A DNA stretch of 64,000 nt, taken from assembly GCA_002292285.1 (NCBI GenBank), contig DBBP01000002.1, positions 100,888-164,887 of the forward strand, in the 5' to 3' direction. Each line of letters starts with the position of its first letter. Positions within the stretch are counted from its first letter, which is position 1. Of this stretch, positions 60,737 to 64,000 are shown piece by piece. This DNA comes from Proteobacteria bacterium UBA981. GTDB taxonomy: Bacteria > Pseudomonadota > Gammaproteobacteria > Ga0077536. Both the position numbers and the translations under genes were made by a program. The notes beneath the pieces are model-generated. The model was not told where the DNA came from and did not search any database. It worked only from the letters and a program-made list of their open reading frames with translations.

Positions 60737-61216
60737 ATGAATAAGCTTTTGCCTGCGTGTGTATTCGCCTTAGTTGTGATGAACACCCCGAATGTGTCGG
60801 CGGTCACCGTTGTCGAATGCGTCGATGCTGATGGCAACACCTCATTCCGGGACCAATGTCCGCCCGGCTCAAGCCAAAAAGGCAAGAAGGAAATCAGCGG
60901 CCTGGGGGGCAACGACGGCCCGGACCTGAGCGCCGTTGCAGCAGCAAATCCGATTACGCTCTATACCGTGCCGGACTGCGATGCCTGCGATCTGACCCGC
61001 AACGCCCTGAGCGGACGGGATCTGCCCTTCACTGAGAAAAATGTCCAGGACAACGCGGAAATGCAGGAAGAGCTGAAAACGGCCACAGGCGGACTAACCG
61101 TTCCGGGCATCGTGATTGGCGACAAAGTGCTCACCGGCTACAGCCGCGATGCAATTGACAGTGCGCTAAACGGGGCGGGCTATCCGGCTCCAGCTGAATC
61201 CGGAACGCCGCAATAA
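60737..61216 (+). CDS. Exported DUF4124-glutaredoxin-like protein
   Basis: The 159-residue product has a signal peptide (NKLLPACVFALVVMNTPNVS, residues ~2-21) and a short DUF4124-like segment (VVECVDADGNTSFRDQCPPG). A glutaredoxin-like domain follows (residues ~75-150) with a CxxC motif in YTVPDCDACDLTRNALSGR, the cis-Pro segment GGLTVPGIVIGDKVLTGYSR, and an ending rich in Pro and Ala. It probably acts as a periplasmic thiol-disulfide protein; its partner is unknown. I use the ATG at 60737 (TTGAGGTG upstream), not the frame opening at 60620, because it gives a clean signal peptide. Confidence 0.85.
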   Translation: MNKLLPACVFALVVMNTPNVSAVTVVECVDADGNTSFRDQCPPGSSQKGKKEISGLGGNDGPDLSAVAAANPITLYTVPDCDACDLTRNALSGRDLPFTEKNVQDNAEMQEELKTATGGLTVPGIVIGDKVLTGYSRDAIDSALNGAGYPAPAESGTPQ

Positions 61217-61228
61217 TCCCCCGACAGT

Positions 61229-61675
61229 TTGTTACTGGCCGTGTTTAATTCGTCAATCGATGCTGAAGCGGCATTTTACGCCGCCTTTAGCAACGCCGAT
61301 ATTGATGCCATGGCCGCTATCTGGATGCCGGGATCAGATGCAATCTGCGTTCATCCCGGCGGCCCGCGTCTATGCGGTCTGGACGCAATACGCCAGAGCT
61401 GGTCACTGATTCTGAGCGATTCGATGCCGCGGCAGTTCGAACTCCGTGGGCGCCTCATTATCGGCTCCGGTGATTGCCGCATTCACACTCTTGAGGAAAA
61501 CATCAGTGTACCCGGGACCGAATTCGTCGCGCCGCCGGTGCTGGCGACGAATATTTATCAAAAACATCGGGATGGCTGGTTGATGGTGCTACATCACGCC
61601 AGTGTGTCTCCAGAATCAGTCGCGGACACGAAAGATACCGACAAGCCGCGCCATTCATCGCAGGTTCTGCATTAG
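61229..61675 (+). CDS. NTF2-like (SnoaL/DUF4440-type) small protein
   Basis: The ~148-residue product shows the NTF2-like cone fold: AEAAFYAAFSNADIDAMAAI, WMPGSDAICVHPGGPRLCGL and DAIRQSWSLILSD. A β-rich end follows, LATNIYQKHRDGWLMVLHHA, which is the usual last strand of the fold. Function is unknown; many members bind small ligands or are isomerases. The start is uncertain: TTG at 61229 or GTG at 61241, neither with a strong ribosome-binding site. It lies 12 bases after the glutaredoxin-like gene, so is likely co-transcribed. Confidence 0.8.
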   Translation: MLLAVFNSSIDAEAAFYAAFSNADIDAMAAIWMPGSDAICVHPGGPRLCGLDAIRQSWSLILSDSMPRQFELRGRLIIGSGDCRIHTLEENISVPGTEFVAPPVLATNIYQKHRDGWLMVLHHASVSPESVADTKDTDKPRHSSQVLH

Positions 61676-61804
61676 ACCAAATTGAGACGACGACGACGGT
61701 AACCCAGGTTGGGTGCCGCTTGGCGGTTTCGCAATATCCTGCGCTAGGATTACGTCGGGAGTCGCGCGATCAAAGTTCGGAATTCTTCAATCCAACGAGA
61801 AAAT

Positions 61805-61880
<76 letters not shown>

Positions 61881-61938
61881 GCTAAAGCGGAAGGTATCTC
61901 GGCAATTCGCTCGTGAAATTGCTGAAATATTTATTTAG

Positions 61939-62015
61939 TGGGGTGGACGATGGGGTTCGAACCCACGACATCACGGACCACAACCGTGTGCTCTACCAAC
62001 TGAGCTACGCCCACC
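61939..62015 (-). tRNA. tRNA-His (anticodon GTG)
   Basis: This is a 77-nt cloverleaf with encoded CCA (61939-61941), the extra G at position -1 and discriminator C, both typical of tRNA-His. The acceptor is GTGGGCG/CGTCCAC and the anticodon loop is GGTTGTGGTCC with GTG. Confidence 0.97.
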
Positions 62016-62122
62016 ATAGGACTAAAATGCTTGGATTGAACAGCAACCGCGTTCGGTGCGAGCTAGCCGCTCACCCTGCCACAGTAACGTGCAATCCGTC
62101 ACTCGAGCCAATCTTCATAGAT

Positions 62123-62199
62123 TGGCGCGCCTGGCAGGATTCGAACCTGCTACCCTCGGCTTAGAAGGCCGATGCTCTATCCATATGAGCTACAGGCGC
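62123..62199 (-). tRNA. tRNA-Arg (anticodon TCT)
   Basis: This is a 77-nt cloverleaf with encoded CCA (62123-62125). The acceptor is GCGCCTG/CAGGCGC, the anticodon stem-loop is TCGGCC-TTCTAAG-CCGA with TCT, and the T-arm is CAGGTTCGAATCCTG. Confidence 0.97.
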
Positions 62200-62267
62200 A
62201 CGACATCGGACGCCTGAACGTGACACCCTGCAAGTACAAGTTTAAACCTTGCGACTGCCAACTCAAA

Positions 62268-62344
<77 letters not shown>

Positions 62345-62649
62345 GGCACCGTATCCGTGGCCGAAACCGCGGAGGGGCGATAATACGCACGCCCCGAACA
62401 AGCGTCAACGTGCGGTGTCAGCCGATTGACGAGCCTTCAGTGGCCTCAATAGAGCACCACTTCGGGACGCTATTCACACACCCGCAAACTTGCGCTCAGA
62501 CCCGCACCTCGGCACCATATGCCCGGCTTGGCGCGACCGCATCGGGTCCGCCGGTAAGCACAACCCGCAGCCCCTTAAACTTATTCCCAAGAACTCGGCG
62601 GCGCCAAACGGCGTGCCGACAAAATCACAGCACAGTGACGGAGCTTTCC
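62345..62649. other. Intergenic region between tRNA-Pro and ppiB; only a promoter seen
   Basis: This is a 305-base gap between the minus-strand tRNA cluster and the plus-strand ppiB gene. Apart from the tRNA promoter at 62380-62408 I see nothing. An open frame that extends ppiB upstream to 62317 crosses the tRNA and has no family sequence, so it is chance. Confidence 0.6.
62380..62408 (-). promoter_or_regulatory. Sigma-70 promoter of the tRNA-Pro-Arg-His-Lys cluster
   Basis: On the minus strand there is TTGACG (62408-62403), a 17-base spacer and TATTAT (62385-62380), each a 5-of-6 consensus match. A GC-rich stretch CGCCCCTCCGCGG follows, resembling the discriminator of promoters under stringent control. 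It lies 36 bases before tRNA-Pro. Confidence 0.85.
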
Positions 62650-63153
62650 ATGACCCGCGTAAAACTTGCCACGACCTCAGGCGACATTACCCTTGAGCTG
62701 AACAGCTCTGCCGCGCCAGAAACGGCGCAAAACTTCCTGAACTACGTAGAGAGCGGTCATTACGCCGGTACGATTTTTCATCGGGTCATCAACGGATTCA
62801 TGGTTCAGGGTGGTGGCATGGATCGCGATATGCAGGAGCGCGCCACGAACGCATCGGTAAAAAACGAGGCGAACAACGGCCTCGGCAACGACGAAGGTAC
62901 GGTCGCAATGGCGCGCACATCCGACCCGCACTCAGCATCGGCGCAATTCTTTATTAACGTAAAGGACAACGACTTTCTTAACCATACTGCAGAGACGCAA
63001 AGTGGTTGGGGCTACTGTGTCTTCGCCAAAGTTGTCGATGGGATGGATACGGTCAACACCATCAAAGCCGTGGCAACTTCGAATCGCGGGGCGCACCAGG
63101 ACGTCCCCACAGAGCCTATCGAAATCATTAGCGCAACCGTGGAGACGAACTAG
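62650..63153 (+). CDS. ppiB: Peptidyl-prolyl cis-trans isomerase B (cyclophilin)
   Basis: The 167-residue product is a cytoplasmic cyclophilin, about the size of E. coli PpiB (164). It starts MTRVKLATTSGDITLELNSS and has the active-site blocks GTIFHRVINGFMVQGGGMDR, GTVAMARTSDPHSASAQFFI and the closing GWGYCVFAKVVDGMDTV. GGAGC precedes the ATG. It is followed two bases later by lpxH, the same neighbour as in many gammaproteobacteria. Confidence 0.96.
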   Translation: MTRVKLATTSGDITLELNSSAAPETAQNFLNYVESGHYAGTIFHRVINGFMVQGGGMDRDMQERATNASVKNEANNGLGNDEGTVAMARTSDPHSASAQFFINVKDNDFLNHTAETQSGWGYCVFAKVVDGMDTVNTIKAVATSNRGAHQDVPTEPIEIISATVETN

Positions 63154-63155
63154 GA

Positions 63156-63914
63156 TTGCGGACCGACGCGCCTGCCTTGACGACACTATTCGTCTCAGAT
63201 CTGCATTTATGTGCCGAGCGCGCAGACAAACTCAAGCTGTTCGAACAGTTTGCGGAGCACGCACGTAGGCGCGCCGACGAAATTTATATCCTCGGTGATT
63301 TGTTCGAGGTCTGGATAGGTGACGACAGCGGCGCGCCTGCGCATCGCCGAGTCGTTGACGCAATCGCTGCTCTCAGCCGGAGTGGGGTCAGGGTCTCGAT
63401 TACCCGAGGTAATCGAGACTTTTTATTGGGGCAGAAATTCTGCAACGAGACTGGCGCCACACTACTCGATGATTTCACCACCATCACTTTGCAGGGCCAG
63501 CAAACGTTGCTGACACACGGCGATGTGTTGTGTACGGCAGACACCAAATATCAAAAATTTCGGCGTGTCGTGCGTAATCCCGTGTTGCAAGCCGTGTTCC
63601 TTGCTTCGCCACTATCGTGGCGTTCCCGCATTGCGCAGCACACCCAATCAGGCACCCAGGCGTCTATGGCTGTCAAAGCGCCTGAAATCATGGATGTCGA
63701 GCAGGAGACTGTGGTGGCCGCCATGCACCGCTATGGTTGCAGCCAACTCATCCACGGACACACCCATCGCCCCGACACCCATGAGTTCGAGCATCAAGGA
63801 GAAGTATGGCGACGAATTGTGCTCGGCGATTGGTATGAACAAGACGAAGTACTCGTGTGTCGTGACGCAGAACCGCGCAGTTTACGCATCGACGAATTTC
63901 TTTCGTCCGCCTGA
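63156..63914 (+). CDS. lpxH: UDP-2,3-diacylglucosamine diphosphatase
   Basis: LpxH makes lipid X from UDP-diacylglucosamine in lipid A synthesis. The 252-residue product is a calcineurin-type metallophosphatase with the motifs LFVSDLHLCAER, YILGDLFEVWIGDD, ITRGNRDFLLG, LLTHGDVLC and LIHGHTHRPD in the normal order. It appears to start with TTG at 63156, two bases after the ppiB stop, with GGAGACG before it. A second TTG at 63177 is possible. Confidence 0.95.
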   Translation: MRTDAPALTTLFVSDLHLCAERADKLKLFEQFAEHARRRADEIYILGDLFEVWIGDDSGAPAHRRVVDAIAALSRSGVRVSITRGNRDFLLGQKFCNETGATLLDDFTTITLQGQQTLLTHGDVLCTADTKYQKFRRVVRNPVLQAVFLASPLSWRSRIAQHTQSGTQASMAVKAPEIMDVEQETVVAAMHRYGCSQLIHGHTHRPDTHEFEHQGEVWRRIVLGDWYEQDEVLVCRDAEPRSLRIDEFLSSA

Positions 63915-63915
63915 T

Positions 63916-64000
63916 TTACCGGATTAAGAGCGCGACGCCCGCCATCAACACTATCCATGCCGTCAGGGTCCGTAACAGTAGCGCGTACATGGCATCGATA
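63916..64000 (-). CDS. 3' end of an unidentified membrane protein (cut by window edge)
   Basis: A minus-strand frame enters from the right edge and ends with TAA at 63918-63916. Its 27 visible codons encode a hydrophobic stretch, YALLLRTLTAWIVLMAGVAL, then LIR. This looks like a C-terminal membrane helix. It is too short to identify and could be chance. Confidence 0.35.
   Translation of the reverse strand, partial: IDAMYALLLRTLTAWIVLMAGVALLIR

Overview
The window looks like a chromosomal segment of a free-living, respiring gammaproteobacterium. The evidence is gene order: secG–tRNA-Leu–nuoA-to-N, tig–clpP–clpX–lon–hupB–ppiD, clpS–clpA and scpA–scpB are all arranged as in that class. NuoC and NuoD are separate proteins, unlike the fused NuoCD of Escherichia coli. 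LpxD and LpxH indicate a lipid A outer membrane. I cannot name the genus. I see no phage, insertion sequence, integrase or CRISPR array; apart from one orphan DNA methyltransferase the content is mostly core genome.

Layout. 1-20.7 kb is almost entirely minus strand: the 14-gene respiratory complex I operon (nuoA to nuoN, nuoN cut by the window edge), tRNA-Leu(GAG), secG, tpiA, rluB, scpB, scpA, trpS, a site-2-type protease and a Sua5/YciO protein. 20.9-28.3 kb has bolA, a DpnA-like methyltransferase and dapE (plus), isocitrate lyase (minus), then clpS, clpA and a MaoC hydratase (plus). 28.4-36 kb has argE-argA, a lytic transglycosylase, a VKOR-thioredoxin fusion, lpxD, a DMT permease and HMG-CoA lyase. 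36.2-39.5 kb holds gor, a peroxiredoxin with an in-frame TGA, a nitroreductase and a DUF427 protein. 39.6-50.7 kb is one long minus-strand array: a Yej-type oligopeptide ABC transporter whose permease and ATPase genes are separated by a thiolase and a fatty-acid oxidation multifunctional protein, followed by a MATE pump. 50.8-60.3 kb has fabI and then the proteostasis cluster. 60.4-63.9 kb has five tRNA genes, a DUF4124-glutaredoxin protein, an NTF2-like protein, ppiB and lpxH.

Most notable item. The peroxiredoxin at 37635-38162 has a TGA exactly at the peroxidatic cysteine of the PxxxTxxC motif. The frame stays open for 108 further codons with recognisable peroxiredoxin sequence, and a 7-bp hairpin with a CGUGA loop begins 14 nt after the TGA, matching the bacterial SECIS geometry. 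I read it as an exported selenocysteine peroxiredoxin next to glutathione reductase. An ordinary ORF caller would split it or call it a pseudogene. The selenocysteine machinery (selA, selB, selC, selD) is not in this window, so the call depends on the rest of the genome.

Secondary points are a tryptophanyl-tRNA synthetase with a four-cysteine motif close to the Thermotoga [4Fe-4S] site, the split Yej operon, an orphan DpnA-like adenine methyltransferase, and a lone lpxD outside its usual cluster.
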